DNA of 64,000 bases from CALBPI01 sp039815365 (GCA_039815365.1 JBCBZK010000002.1:10075-74074), one strand, 5' to 3'. Positions 17,733-27,363 are shown, counted from the stretch's first letter. Numbers and translations: made by a program. Notes: generated from the sequence alone by a model not told the origin.

Positions 17733-17744
17733 CTGGCGTTACAC

Positions 17745-18500
17745 ATGTCAAGCGGGCCTACGCACAACGCTGACCGAACACTGCCGCGGCACATTGCTGT
17801 GGTCATGGATGGTAATGGGCGCTGGGCGCGAAAACGTGCAATGCCTCGGCATTTCGGTCATCGTTCCGGCGTTAAATCGGTGCGCACGATCGTGCGTCAT
17901 TGCGGTGAAATCGGCGTTGAGTACCTCACCTTGTTCGCGTTCTCCAGTGAGAACTGGACACGCCCTCAAGAAGAAGTGCTTGGACTCATGAAGCTGTTCC
18001 TCGACGCACTGCAGCGCGAGGTTGCCGAGTTACACGAGAACAATGTTCGCCTTACATTCGTTGGTGACCTGTCGCGGCTGTCGGATCGTCTTCGCGCTGG
18101 CATGCAAGACGCAGAACGCGTGACCACCGATAACACCGGACTGTCACTGCAGATCGCAGTAGGTTATGGCGGGCGCTGGGATATTGTCGAGGCAGCGAAA
18201 CGGCTGGCTGAGGATGTTGCTGCCGGTCGTTGCGATCCCGCGTCAATATCAGAAGCCGATTTTGCTGAGCGCACCTCTCTGGGCGATTGCCCTGAGCCAG
18301 ATCTCATGATTCGCACGGGTGGCGAGCAACGCATCAGCAACTTCCTGCTATGGCACTTGGCCTATGCAGAGTTACATTTTTCAGATGTTTTGTGGCCGGA
18401 TTTTGACGTTGCCGCGTTAGAAGTTGCGCTGGATGTGTTTCGCGCGCGTAACCGCCGCTTTGGTGGTGTTCGTGCAATGCCACAAGAAGAGGTCGGCTAG
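17745..18500 (+). CDS. uppS: Undecaprenyl diphosphate synthase
   Basis: Cis-prenyltransferase making the C55 lipid carrier for peptidoglycan and O-antigen from FPP and IPP. The 251-residue protein has the catalytic MDGNGRWARKR (Asp/Asn/Gly-Arg), the FAFSSENW motif, and the C-terminal IRTGGEQRISNFLLW with the conserved Glu/Asp in WPDF. Its substrates come from isoprenoid synthesis, whose dxr, ispD and ispF genes are missing from their usual nearby positions. It abuts cdsA with no gap. Confidence 0.97.
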   Translation: MSSGPTHNADRTLPRHIAVVMDGNGRWARKRAMPRHFGHRSGVKSVRTIVRHCGEIGVEYLTLFAFSSENWTRPQEEVLGLMKLFLDALQREVAELHENNVRLTFVGDLSRLSDRLRAGMQDAERVTTDNTGLSLQIAVGYGGRWDIVEAAKRLAEDVAAGRCDPASISEADFAERTSLGDCPEPDLMIRTGGEQRISNFLLWHLAYAELHFSDVLWPDFDVAALEVALDVFRARNRRFGGVRAMPQEEVG

Positions 18501-19313
18501 GTGCTTCTCGCACGCGTGATTTCCGCCGTCGTGGCCGTCGTCGCGATTCTAACGGTGTTGTTCGTGTTGCCGCATGAATATGTCACACCGGTTATCGCTG
18601 CTATTGTTCTGGCAGCGAGCTGGGAGTGGTCATCTCTGGCTCGTATCACAAAGGTCCCGATGCGTATTGCGTTCGCTGTGATCGTAACGGCGCTCTGTGT
18701 TGCTGTGAATGCGTTTCTGACTGAATCGCTGTTCTGGGCGGTGCTGGCGAGCTTTGCGATCTGGTGGTTCGCCGCATTCGTTATGGTATTGCGCTACCCG
18801 TTTGTGATGCCACGCTGGGGTGTGATCGTCGCAGCGCCACTGACTCTCGTGCCGATGTATGTCGCGTTACTGAGCATTGCAAGATTTCCGATGCATGAGT
18901 TGTACCTTGGCTCGGGCTTGTTGTTGTTTGTACTGGTGGTTATCTGGGGTGCGGATGTCGGTGGTTATTTTGCCGGCCGAGCGATGGGGAAACGCAAGCT
19001 CGCACCACACGTCAGCCCGAACAAAACCTGGGCAGGCGTTATCGGTGGGTTGCTCGCGAGCGCATTGGTAGGCGTTGTGGGCGCGATGATTTTTGGCATT
19101 CCAGTGGCGCGACTGGTGCCGCTGTGTATTGCGACTGGTGCGATATCAGTGCTGGGCGACCTGATGATCAGCTTGTTCAAGCGCGAGGCTGGCCTCAAGG
19201 ATTCGGGCGTACTGTTTCCCGGTCATGGCGGACTACTCGATCGCCTGGACAGTATCGGCGCTGGCGTGCCGTTGTTCGTCGCAGGGCTGGCGATCGGGCA
19301 CGGCGCATGGTGA
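18501..19313 (+). CDS. cdsA: Phosphatidate cytidylyltransferase
   Basis: Integral membrane enzyme making CDP-diacylglycerol from phosphatidic acid and CTP, the entry to phospholipid synthesis. The 270-residue sequence has about seven to eight hydrophobic helices and the family signature spanning LFKREAGLKDSG and PGHGGLLDRLDS near the C terminus. The start is GTG directly after the uppS stop. A 127-base gap separates it from rseP; in Pseudomonas dxr occupies that place, but here no dxr coding remnant can be read. Confidence 0.96.
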   Translation: MLLARVISAVVAVVAILTVLFVLPHEYVTPVIAAIVLAASWEWSSLARITKVPMRIAFAVIVTALCVAVNAFLTESLFWAVLASFAIWWFAAFVMVLRYPFVMPRWGVIVAAPLTLVPMYVALLSIARFPMHELYLGSGLLLFVLVVIWGADVGGYFAGRAMGKRKLAPHVSPNKTWAGVIGGLLASALVGVVGAMIFGIPVARLVPLCIATGAISVLGDLMISLFKREAGLKDSGVLFPGHGGLLDRLDSIGAGVPLFVAGLAIGHGAW

Positions 19314-19385
19314 TGTTCAGCTTACGTTCATCATCGTTGTCAATCGTGTCGGCCAACTCGCCGCAGTTGTTTACATTGTCGTACG

Positions 19386-19413
19386 GGAACGATACCTACA
19401 CTCGGTGGTCTTA
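19386..19413 (+). promoter_or_regulatory. Candidate sigma-E promoter upstream of rseP-bamA-skp-lpx
   Basis: GGAACGA (19386-19392) and GTCTTA (19408-19413) are separated by exactly 15 bases, the spacing of the sigma-E consensus GGAACTT-N15-GTCTAA; five of seven and five of six positions match. The predicted start site near 19419 would leave a leader of about 22 bases before the rseP TTG. Sigma-E control of rseP and bamA is known in E. coli. The same architecture occurs before rpoE in this window. Confidence 0.55.
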
Positions 19414-19440
19414 CGTTGCTGAGAGTGGCGGAGTGCGTCG

Positions 19441-20808
19441 TTGAGCGTTGTACTGAACAACATTTTTTCGCTGATCATAACGATCAGTGTATTAGTGGCG
19501 ATCCACGAGTTCGGCCACTACATTGTCGCGCGTATGTGCGGCATCAAGGTATTGCGATTTTCGATTGGATTCGGCAAGCCGATAATATCGCGTCGTTGGG
19601 GCGCTGATCAGACAGAGTATTGCATTTCCGCTTTGCCGTTAGGCGGCTATGTGAAGATGCTCGACGAACGCGAAGGTAACGTGTCGCCGCAAGACGCAAA
19701 CCGCAGTTTTAACGCGCAGCCGGTGTGGCAGCGAATAGCGGTATTGCTCGCAGGTCCGGCCTTCAACTTCCTATTCGCGATCGCGGCGTACTGGTTCATT
19801 TTTTCGGTTGGCATGCAGGTCACGCGTCCTGTCGTCGGGCAGGTTGTTCCGGATTCGCCAGCAGCTCGCGCGGGTCTTCAGTACAACGACGTTATTGCCG
19901 CTATCGGCGATCGCACGATCAAGAATTGGCAGGGCGGCGTACAAGTCCTGGTTAACGAATTGGTTGATGATGCGCGTATCCCGCTGACGATTGAGCGTGC
20001 CGATGGTTCGCGTTTGGACGTCGTTATCGAAGCAAGCAAGCAAGCGGCACGGCTGAGTGAGCCCGGCAAGTTATTTGAAAGTCTGGGTTTCAGACCGTGG
20101 TCAGAGCGAGCCATCGTTGGTGAGGCAACGCCTGGGTCAGCGGCTGAATTGGCAAACATGCGCTCGGGCGATCAGGTGATCGCGGTCAATGGCGAGCCAG
20201 TCTTTTTGTGGACAGAATTCGTCACCGCGGTGCGAGCCAACGGCGATGCGCCGTTGGCGTTACAGATTGTGCGCGACGGTGTTGAGCAGACGATCGACAT
20301 GTCGCCGCGTATGGTTGAAGAACAAGGTCAGCGTATTCCTCGAGTCGGGGTTACCGCGCAAGATCAGCGACCCGACAATTTGTATGGCGTGGAGCAATAC
20401 GGCTGGGCGGCGTCGCTACCCGTTGCGGTCAACAAGACGGCAGAGACGATAGGCTTCACATTCAAGATTTTCGGCAGGATGCTGACCGGTTCCGTGTCTA
20501 CCAAAAACATCAGCGGTCCCATCAATATTGCGCAGTATGCAACGGTGACGTTGAGTCGTGGTGGCCGCAGTTTTCTCGACTTCCTTGCAATGGTGAGTGT
20601 CAGCCTGGGTGTGCTCAATTTGCTGCCGATTCCAATGTTGGACGGCGGGCAAATTGTGTATCAAGCGGTCGAAGGGCTTACTGGCAAGCCTTTGTCTGAA
20701 AAATGGCAGATTGCGGGTCAGCAAGTCGGTATCTTTTTGTTGCTGGGCGTCATGAGTCTTGCTTTTTATAATGATATTGCCCGCGTTGTCGGGCAGTTGT
20801 TGAGTTAA
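19441..20808 (+). CDS. rseP: Intramembrane zinc protease RseP
   Basis: Site-2 protease that cuts the anti-sigma factor RseA within the membrane, releasing sigma-E; it also clears signal-peptide remnants. The 455-residue protein has the zinc motif HEFGH near residue 22, two tandem periplasmic PDZ domains (about residues 120-210 and 215-300), and the C-terminal LPIPMLDGGQ motif supplying the third ligand. The start is TTG at 19441, with GCGGAG seven bases upstream. Its substrate RseA is encoded at 54.6 kb. Confidence 0.97.
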   Translation: MSVVLNNIFSLIITISVLVAIHEFGHYIVARMCGIKVLRFSIGFGKPIISRRWGADQTEYCISALPLGGYVKMLDEREGNVSPQDANRSFNAQPVWQRIAVLLAGPAFNFLFAIAAYWFIFSVGMQVTRPVVGQVVPDSPAARAGLQYNDVIAAIGDRTIKNWQGGVQVLVNELVDDARIPLTIERADGSRLDVVIEASKQAARLSEPGKLFESLGFRPWSERAIVGEATPGSAAELANMRSGDQVIAVNGEPVFLWTEFVTAVRANGDAPLALQIVRDGVEQTIDMSPRMVEEQGQRIPRVGVTAQDQRPDNLYGVEQYGWAASLPVAVNKTAETIGFTFKIFGRMLTGSVSTKNISGPINIAQYATVTLSRGGRSFLDFLAMVSVSLGVLNLLPIPMLDGGQIVYQAVEGLTGKPLSEKWQIAGQQVGIFLLLGVMSLAFYNDIARVVGQLLS

Positions 20809-20824
20809 CAGGTCAGCGGTGTAC

Positions 20825-23266
20825 ATGGTGATGAGCAATACGATGGCAACAGTCTTGAACAAGTGTCGCTTTTACCGACAGTGCTTGCTCGGTCTTGCCG
20901 TAGCCAGTGTGTTCTCGACGAGCGTATTCGCCGCTGAGCCATTCGAAGTGCGCAACATGCGCGTTGAGGGTCTGGCAAGAATCTCCGAAGGTACGGTGTT
21001 CAACTACTTGCCGATTAATATCGGCGATGTGGTCGACGAGGTGCGCGTTCGTGAGGCGATTCGGGCACTGTATTCGCAGTCGTTGTTCGAAGATGTTGAG
21101 CTGCGTCAGGATGGCAATACGCTGGTTATCGTTGTTAAAGAGCGACCGTCTATTGAACAGTTCACCATTGACGGCAACAAGGACATCAAGACAGAGGATC
21201 TCGAAGACTCGTTGCGTTCCGTCGGACTGGCGCGCGGCAAAACGTTTGATCGCTCCGTGCTTGATGAAGTCACGCAGTTTTTGGTTGAGCAGTATTACAG
21301 CCGCGGTAAGTACGGCGTCAGCGTCGAAACCCGCGTAGAGGATCGACCTAACAATGCGGTTGCGGTATTCGTTGATGTAAAAGAGGGTGATCGGGCACGC
21401 ATTCGTTCGATTAACGTGGTTGGAAACACTGTGTTCGATGACGAAGAGTTGGTCGGTGAGTTCGAACTGAAACTGCCCAATTGGTTGTCGTTCATTCGCC
21501 AGGATGATCGCTACTCGAAAGAAGCGTTGACGGGCGATCTTGAAACCCTGAGCTCTTACTATCTTGATCGCGGTTATGCCGATTTTGCGGTGACCTCAAC
21601 GCAAGTGGCGATCTCGCCGAACCGCGAAGATGTTTACATCACTGTGAATATTTCTGAAGGTGATGTTTACAAGATCGCTGACGTTAAGATCGCGGGCAAG
21701 ATGGTCGTGCCCGAGGCGTACTTGTTACCGCTGGTGCTCGCCAAACCGGGAGATACCTACAACCAGCGCAACCTCACCCAGACGACAGAGTTAGTCACGC
21801 TGCGCCTTGGCGTCGATGGCTATGCAGAGGCTAACGTTGATTTTGTGCCGGAACTGGATCGCGAAAAGAAAACCGTCGACGTAACGGTGTTTGTCGAGCC
21901 AAACAATCGCATCTACGTGCGCAACATCAACTTCAATGGTATCGATCAGGTAAATGATGAAGTGCTGCGTCGTGAAGTGCGGCAAATGGAAGGCGCTTAT
22001 CTGTCCAACCAGCTGCTGGATCGCTCCAAGATTCGATTGCAGCGGTTACCGTATCTCGAGACGGTGGATTTCAGCACGGCACCTGTGCCTGGCAGCAACG
22101 ATCAGGTCGACGTGAATTTTGACCTTGACTACGGGCTTCCAGGACAGTTTGGCGGCGGTCTGGGTTATTCCGAAACCCAGAAGTTGTTGTTGAACGGTAA
22201 TTTCACTCACACCAACTTTATGGGTACGGGTAACCGTCTTAGCGCGGAAGTGAACTCGAGTCGATTCCAGACGGTGTACAGCTTGTCGCATACCAATCCG
22301 TACGTGACTCGTGACGGCATTCGCCGTACTGCCTCGTTGTCGTTTCGCAATTTTGACCAGTTCAACGAACAGTCGTCGGATTTGTCAACGGAAACGCTAA
22401 CAGCGGCGCTCGAGTATTCGTACCCGATATCAGAGTTTCAGAGCATTAGTCTGGGCGGTGCCTGGCAGAGTGCACGACTCGTTGCAACGCAGGGCGGTAG
22501 CACGCAACAAGCGATCGACTGGATTTTGCAGAACGGAAACTCGAATATTAACGAGGTCGATTTTTTCAATCAGGACTTAACCGTATTTACCAGTGAGTTC
22601 GATACGTTCGAGATTGTCGGCGGTTGGTCTTTTGACAGTCGGAACCGGGCACTTTTTGCTGATCGCGGGCAACGACATCGCCTGTCGTTTGCGATGGCTG
22701 TGCCAGGCTCGGATGTCGAGTACTGGACGGCTCGTTATGATGGCCTCAATCTGATTCCGCTTTGGGGGCAGTTTGGCCTGCAAATCGCAACGGAACTGGC
22801 TTTCGGCGAAGGGCTAGGCGCAACGACCGCGTTGCCGCCGTACAAGTTGTTCCGCACCGGTGGTCCGGCGTCGGTGCGAGGCTATCGCGAGTTTAACCTT
22901 GGGCCGCGCGATAGCCGCGGTAGACCGTATGGCGGTAACCTGTTGCTGAATGCACAGGTTGAATTGAACTTGCCGATGCCTGAGCGCTTCCGGGGTAAAG
23001 GCCGAGCCGCGCTTTTTTATGACGTCGGTAACGTATTTAGCACCGGCGAGATCGCATTTACTGACCGATTATTGGAAGATCCGTTTGATTACGACTTCGA
23101 TGAGGATCAACTCAAGCAGTCGGTCGGTCTCGCAGTCGAATGGCTAGCGCCGCTCGGTCTGTTTCGTTTCAGCTACGCGTACCCACTTAACGATTTTGGC
23201 GGCAACAGTCGCATCTTTCCCGATCAAGTGGAGCGCTTTCAGTTTACAATTGGGAATGCCTTCTGA
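20825..23266 (+). CDS. bamA: Outer membrane protein assembly factor BamA
   Basis: Core of the BAM complex, inserting beta-barrels into the outer membrane. A signal peptide ends in TSVFA before AEPFEV, followed by five POTRA domains (to about residue 420), and a 16-strand barrel with the conserved loop-6 motif VRGYREF and a C-terminal Phe (TIGNAF). Several starts are possible (GTG 20819, ATG 20825, 20831 or 20843); the signal peptide is intact with any. It lies between rseP and skp as in most gammaproteobacteria. Confidence 0.97.
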   Translation: MVMSNTMATVLNKCRFYRQCLLGLAVASVFSTSVFAAEPFEVRNMRVEGLARISEGTVFNYLPINIGDVVDEVRVREAIRALYSQSLFEDVELRQDGNTLVIVVKERPSIEQFTIDGNKDIKTEDLEDSLRSVGLARGKTFDRSVLDEVTQFLVEQYYSRGKYGVSVETRVEDRPNNAVAVFVDVKEGDRARIRSINVVGNTVFDDEELVGEFELKLPNWLSFIRQDDRYSKEALTGDLETLSSYYLDRGYADFAVTSTQVAISPNREDVYITVNISEGDVYKIADVKIAGKMVVPEAYLLPLVLAKPGDTYNQRNLTQTTELVTLRLGVDGYAEANVDFVPELDREKKTVDVTVFVEPNNRIYVRNINFNGIDQVNDEVLRREVRQMEGAYLSNQLLDRSKIRLQRLPYLETVDFSTAPVPGSNDQVDVNFDLDYGLPGQFGGGLGYSETQKLLLNGNFTHTNFMGTGNRLSAEVNSSRFQTVYSLSHTNPYVTRDGIRRTASLSFRNFDQFNEQSSDLSTETLTAALEYSYPISEFQSISLGGAWQSARLVATQGGSTQQAIDWILQNGNSNINEVDFFNQDLTVFTSEFDTFEIVGGWSFDSRNRALFADRGQRHRLSFAMAVPGSDVEYWTARYDGLNLIPLWGQFGLQIATELAFGEGLGATTALPPYKLFRTGGPASVRGYREFNLGPRDSRGRPYGGNLLLNAQVELNLPMPERFRGKGRAALFYDVGNVFSTGEIAFTDRLLEDPFDYDFDEDQLKQSVGLAVEWLAPLGLFRFSYAYPLNDFGGNSRIFPDQVERFQFTIGNAF

Positions 23267-23277
23267 GGGGATCATTC

Positions 23278-23826
23278 GTGAGCATCAAAAAAACTATTAC
23301 ATCATTCATTCGTAAGCCTGCAGCGTTCATGGCTGTAGGCGTTCTGGTGTTGGCGAGCATGCCAGCACAGGCGCAAGCACAAGATCTGAAGATCGGCGTT
23401 GTTAACGTACAGGCGCTGTTGCAGAACGCGCCGCAAACCAAGGCGTCTATGGAAGCGTTGCAAGAAGAATTCGCGCCGCGTGAGCGCAGCGTCCTTGCCA
23501 AGCAAAAAGAGCTCGAAGCGTTGTCAGAAAAAGCGCAACGTGATTTGTCCGTGATGGGCGAGGAAGAGCGTCGCACGATGGAGCGCGACCTGCGCGAAGG
23601 CCAGCGCGAACTGCAGCGTCTGCAGCAGGAATTTGTGGAAGATCGCAATCTTCGGCAAAACGAGGAGCTCGGCAAATTGCAGCGGATTCTTCTCGATCAG
23701 GTTGAGGAATTCGCCAAGGCGCAGAACTTCGACATGATTGTTGGCGATGGCGTTATTTACGCGAGCGGTCGGGTCAACGTGACAGGTCAAATTCTCGAGC
23801 AACTCCAAGCCGATTTCGGCCAGTAG
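23278..23826 (+). CDS. skp: Periplasmic chaperone Skp/OmpH
   Basis: Holdase for unfolded outer-membrane proteins on their way to BamA. The 182-residue product has a signal peptide cleaved near AQAQAQ, then the beta-strand body DLKIGVVNVQALL, a long charged coiled-coil (about residues 65-130) forming the tentacles, and a C-terminal strand (DMIVGDGVIYASG). The start is GTG, preceded by GAGGGG. Its place between bamA and lpxD is conserved. Confidence 0.94.
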   Translation: MSIKKTITSFIRKPAAFMAVGVLVLASMPAQAQAQDLKIGVVNVQALLQNAPQTKASMEALQEEFAPRERSVLAKQKELEALSEKAQRDLSVMGEEERRTMERDLREGQRELQRLQQEFVEDRNLRQNEELGKLQRILLDQVEEFAKAQNFDMIVGDGVIYASGRVNVTGQILEQLQADFGQ

Positions 23827-23845
23827 TTGCGGGAGCCACGCGACG

Positions 23846-24892
23846 ATGGCTCGGACCCCAAATAGCGAGCGCGCAGGTCAAACGGCCGGTGCGCTCGCAT
23901 TGCAGTTCGGCTGCCAGATTGTTGGCGACCCTGATACGCCACTGACGCATGTGGCGACACTACGGGAGGCTGGTGCCGGTGCGTTGAGTTTCCTTGCCAA
24001 TCCGCGGTATCGGCAGTATCTCGAGACGTCTTCTGCATCTGCAGTCGTGGTCGGTGAAGCTGACATTGATACAGTGCCAGGGTGTGCGATCGTCGCTAAG
24101 GATCCCTACCTTGTTTACGCACGAATGGCGGCTGTATTGCACCCGCCACGCGCATTGGCGCCAGGCATCCATCCATCCGCTGTTGTCGCCAGTACAGCAA
24201 GCGTGGATCCAGCGGCGCATGTCGGCGCAAATGCGGTCATTGATGAGCGTTCGATTGTTGGCGCCGGCGTCATGATTGGTGCAGGAACCTGCATCGGTGC
24301 GGATTGTGTGATCGGTGCTGGAACGCGTTTGATGCCAAACGTGACGTTGTTGGACGACGTGCAGTGCGGCGAGCGTTGTGTTGTGCTTCCTGGCGCGGTG
24401 ATCGGTAGCGACGGTTTCGGCATTGCTCGTGGTCCTGACGGCTGGGAGCGCGTGCCGCAAACGGGCGGCGTGCGTATGGGGGATGACGTCGACGTTGGCG
24501 CATGTACCAGCATCGACAGAGGTGCTATTTCGCCCACCGTGCTGGGTAACGGCGTCAAGCTGGATAACCAGATCCAGATCGGTCACAACACAGTGATAGG
24601 CGAACACACCGTGATGGCCGGCATGGTTGGCATTGCTGGCAGCACAACGATTGGTAGCAATTGCGCATTTGGCGGCAATAGTGGCACGACCGGACATTTG
24701 TCGATTACCGATAACGTTGTCATAACCGCCAGAGCCACGGTCACCGCGGATATCGATACGGCGGGAACCTACGGCGGGGTGTTCCCGCATGAAGAAATTC
24801 GGCAACATCAACGAAACGTCGCCCGCTACCGTGGACTGGACAAACTGGCAAGGCGCGTCAAGGCGCTCGAAAAAGTCGGTAAGCTGTCCTGA
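23846..24892 (+). CDS. lpxD: UDP-3-O-(3-hydroxyacyl)glucosamine N-acyltransferase
   Basis: Third step of lipid A synthesis, adding the N-linked 3-hydroxyacyl chain. The 348-residue protein has the N-terminal uridine-binding domain (ALSFLANPRYRQYL), a long run of hexapeptide repeats (for example VIGAGTRLMPNVTLLDDVQ) forming the left-handed beta-helix, the catalytic His in QIQIGHNTVIGEH, and a C-terminal helix pair. A 349-residue antisense frame opposite it is a shadow. Confidence 0.97.
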   Translation: MARTPNSERAGQTAGALALQFGCQIVGDPDTPLTHVATLREAGAGALSFLANPRYRQYLETSSASAVVVGEADIDTVPGCAIVAKDPYLVYARMAAVLHPPRALAPGIHPSAVVASTASVDPAAHVGANAVIDERSIVGAGVMIGAGTCIGADCVIGAGTRLMPNVTLLDDVQCGERCVVLPGAVIGSDGFGIARGPDGWERVPQTGGVRMGDDVDVGACTSIDRGAISPTVLGNGVKLDNQIQIGHNTVIGEHTVMAGMVGIAGSTTIGSNCAFGGNSGTTGHLSITDNVVITARATVTADIDTAGTYGGVFPHEEIRQHQRNVARYRGLDKLARRVKALEKVGKLS

Positions 24893-24946
24893 GGCCCAGC
24901 TTGTCAGGGCGGGCTTGCTCGGAACAACGTGCGTGAGGAAAGCTGC

Positions 24947-25408
24947 ATGAGTGAAAATGATGTCGCGGGACAAATGGATATACGTCAGATCATGGCGTCC
25001 ATTCCGCACCGCTATCCGTTTTTATTGATCGATCGGGTGTTGTCCTGTATCCCGGGTGAGTCAGCGACGGCGATCAAGAACGTCTCTTTCAATGAGCCGT
25101 TTTTTCAAGGTCACTTTCCGGGCCGACCCGTCATGCCGGGTGTGCTGATTATTGAAGCGCTTGCCCAGGCAACGGGCATCCTGGCGTTCGCAACCGTCGG
25201 GGAGCCACCCGGCGCTGGCACGCTGTATTATTTCGTTGGTATCGACAAGGCGCGTTTTCGCAAGCCTGTGGAGCCAGGTGACCAATTGCGTTTGGAAGTA
25301 ACGCTCGTGCGACGGATTAAAACGGTATGGCGGTTTGCTGCCGTGGCGTACGTGGATGATGTCAAAGTCGCCAGCGCCGAGCTTATGTGCGCGCCGGGCG
25401 AGGCTTGA
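24947..25408 (+). CDS. fabZ: 3-hydroxyacyl-[ACP] dehydratase FabZ
   Basis: Hot-dog-fold dehydratase of fatty acid elongation that competes with LpxA/LpxD for 3-hydroxyacyl-ACP. The protein shows IPHRYPFLLIDRV, the catalytic His in QGHFPGRPVMPGV and the catalytic Glu in LIIEALAQ. I chose ATG 24947 because GAGGAAAG lies just upstream; a GTG at 24929 would add six residues. Length is then 153, typical for the family. Confidence 0.97.
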   Translation: MSENDVAGQMDIRQIMASIPHRYPFLLIDRVLSCIPGESATAIKNVSFNEPFFQGHFPGRPVMPGVLIIEALAQATGILAFATVGEPPGAGTLYYFVGIDKARFRKPVEPGDQLRLEVTLVRRIKTVWRFAAVAYVDDVKVASAELMCAPGEA

Positions 25409-25422
25409 TCAGGAGTGACGTT

Positions 25423-26199
25423 GTGAGTCAGATTCACCCTACCGCGCTGATTGACAGTGCCGCGGATATTGCGCAAGACGTCACCATCGGACCTTTTTGT
25501 GTTGTTGGTCCGGATGTAACGATTGGCAGCGGCACGGTTGTTGAGCCACACGTTGTCATCAAAGGCCCAACGACGATTGGTCGGGATAACCATATTTTTT
25601 CATTCGCAAGCATTGGCGATGAACCGCAGGACAAGAAATATGCTGGTGAGCCGACGTCACTGGAAATCGGCGACCGAAACACGATTCGTGAGAGTTGCAC
25701 CATCAATCGCGGGACGACGCAAGATGCAGGTGTGACCCGGATTGGTAGCGACAACTGGATCATGGCTTATGTGCATGTCGCCCATGATTGCCAGGTCGGC
25801 AACAACGTCATCCTCGCGAACAACGCAACGTTAGCAGGGCATGTACATGTCGGCGACTGGGCGATTTTTGGTGGGTTCTCCGGCGTACACCAGTTCTGCC
25901 GAATTGGTGCCCACAGTTTCTTGTCGATGTATGCCGCCGTCGCAAAAGATGTGCCTGCGTATGTCATGGTGACAGGTTCTCCTGCTGAGCCCCGAGGCAT
26001 CAATATTGAGGGTCTGAAACGACGCGGATTTGACAAGCCGCAGATCAGCAATATTCGCGCGGCGTATAAGACGCTGTATCGCAATCAGCTTAGGTTGGAG
26101 GATGCGCTTTCAGAGTTGCGTGAGCGCTTGCCCGAGCAACCGGAGCTACAACTGCTGGTTGACTCCATAGAGCGCTCAGAGCGCAGTATCGTGCGCTGA
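25423..26199 (+). CDS. lpxA: UDP-N-acetylglucosamine acyltransferase
   Basis: First enzyme of lipid A synthesis. The 258-residue product (GTG start at 25423, preceded by AGGAG) begins SQIHPTALIDSAADI and continues with hexapeptide repeats; the catalytic His lies in AYVHVAHDCQVG, and GGFSGVHQFCRIGAHSF is the family signature. A helical C-terminal domain follows (LKRRGFD onward). An in-frame ATG at 25387 lies within fabZ and would add a non-conserved leader. Confidence 0.97.
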   Translation: MSQIHPTALIDSAADIAQDVTIGPFCVVGPDVTIGSGTVVEPHVVIKGPTTIGRDNHIFSFASIGDEPQDKKYAGEPTSLEIGDRNTIRESCTINRGTTQDAGVTRIGSDNWIMAYVHVAHDCQVGNNVILANNATLAGHVHVGDWAIFGGFSGVHQFCRIGAHSFLSMYAAVAKDVPAYVMVTGSPAEPRGINIEGLKRRGFDKPQISNIRAAYKTLYRNQLRLEDALSELRERLPEQPELQLLVDSIERSERSIVR

Positions 26200-26217
26200 C
26201 GCCCGGAGTATGGCGCA

Positions 26218-27363
26218 ATGAGGATAGCTCTGGTTGCTGGCGAGTTGTCTGGTGATACGTTGGGCGCTGGTCTTATTCGTACGCTCGCTGAGCGTTTTCC
26301 GAATGCAACGTTCGAAGGCATCGGTGGGCCCGGCATGCAGGCGGCAGGTCTGGACGCATGGTATGACTGTGAGGTGCTCGCTGTTATGGGGCTGACGGAG
26401 GTCCTTGCGCATTTGCCGCGACTGTTGAAGCTGCGGCGCGAGCTTGTGCAGCGGTGGACGACATCGCCGCCAGACGTTTTTGTGGGTATCGATGCACCTG
26501 ACTTCAATATTGGCCTCGAGTTGCGACTACGTCGCGGCGGCGTTCCTACCGTTCACTACGTGAGTCCATCCGTATGGGCGTGGCGCGAAAAACGTGTCAA
26601 CAAGATTGCGCGAGCCTGTGATCGGGTACTGTGTTTGCTGCCGTTTGAACCGGCGTTTTATGAACGCCACAACGTCGCGGCAGATTTTGTGGGTCACCCG
26701 TTAGCCACCCGAATTGAGCCAACACGAGACGTCGGCGCGGCGCGCGATGCAATGGGGTTGCGGCCCGAACAGCCCGTGGTGACAGTGCTGCCGGGCAGCC
26801 GTCGCGGTGAGATTGAGCGCGTCGGGGCGGATTTTTTGAAGGCTGCGTTGCAGCTGATTGCGCGTAACCCGTCATTGCAGGTTCTTGTGCCGCTCGCGAG
26901 CGCCAGCGGTAGAACACATTTCGATACACTCGATGCGGCGCGTGATTTATCACAGAACGTGCGGGTGTCCGTTGGAGATGCACATCAATGCATCGCGGCT
27001 GCCGACGTCTTGTTGTGCGCGTCCGGAACCGTCACGCTCGAAGGCTTACTGCATGGCAAACCGATGGTCGTCGGTTATCGTTTGGCTGCCTCTACGTTCC
27101 GTATTGTGCGATTGTTCAAGCTCGTGAAACTCAAATACTACTCTTTGCCTAATCTGCTAACCCCGACACCACTGGTGCCCGAGTTTATCCAACATGACAT
27201 GACACCAGAGGCGCTCAGCGCAGCCGTACAAGCTCTGTTGGATGATCCACAACGCCGCGCCAGTATCGCAGCGACGTTTGCATCAGTGCATAACGAGCTC
27301 TCTCGCAACGCAGATGTCAGGGCGGCGGATGCCGTGACGCAGGTTGCACGACCACATGGCTAG
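26218..27363 (+). CDS. lpxB: Lipid-A-disaccharide synthase
   Basis: GT19 glycosyltransferase that joins UDP-2,3-diacylglucosamine and lipid X. The 381-residue protein contains the N-terminal GELSGDTLGAGLI and GIGGPGMQAAGL, then FVGIDAPDFNIGLE, PSVWAWREKRVNKI, and the donor-site LPGSRRGEIER and CASGTVTLEGLL. It ends overlapping the rnhB start by eight bases. It stays in the classical lpxD-fabZ-lpxA-lpxB order. Confidence 0.97.
   Translation: MRIALVAGELSGDTLGAGLIRTLAERFPNATFEGIGGPGMQAAGLDAWYDCEVLAVMGLTEVLAHLPRLLKLRRELVQRWTTSPPDVFVGIDAPDFNIGLELRLRRGGVPTVHYVSPSVWAWREKRVNKIARACDRVLCLLPFEPAFYERHNVAADFVGHPLATRIEPTRDVGAARDAMGLRPEQPVVTVLPGSRRGEIERVGADFLKAALQLIARNPSLQVLVPLASASGRTHFDTLDAARDLSQNVRVSVGDAHQCIAAADVLLCASGTVTLEGLLHGKPMVVGYRLAASTFRIVRLFKLVKLKYYSLPNLLTPTPLVPEFIQHDMTPEALSAAVQALLDDPQRRASIAATFASVHNELSRNADVRAADAVTQVARPHG

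Noticed and set aside
19314..19440. Search for a dxr remnant between cdsA and rseP
   Set aside because: None of the three plus-strand frames shows Dxr motifs; the stretch is too short and is better explained by a promoter.
23960..25009. 349-codon open frame on the minus strand opposite lpxD and fabZ
   Set aside because: Lies entirely antisense to two clearly conserved genes; the His/Thr/Asn-rich composition is that expected from reading hexapeptide-repeat codons backwards, with no domain signature.
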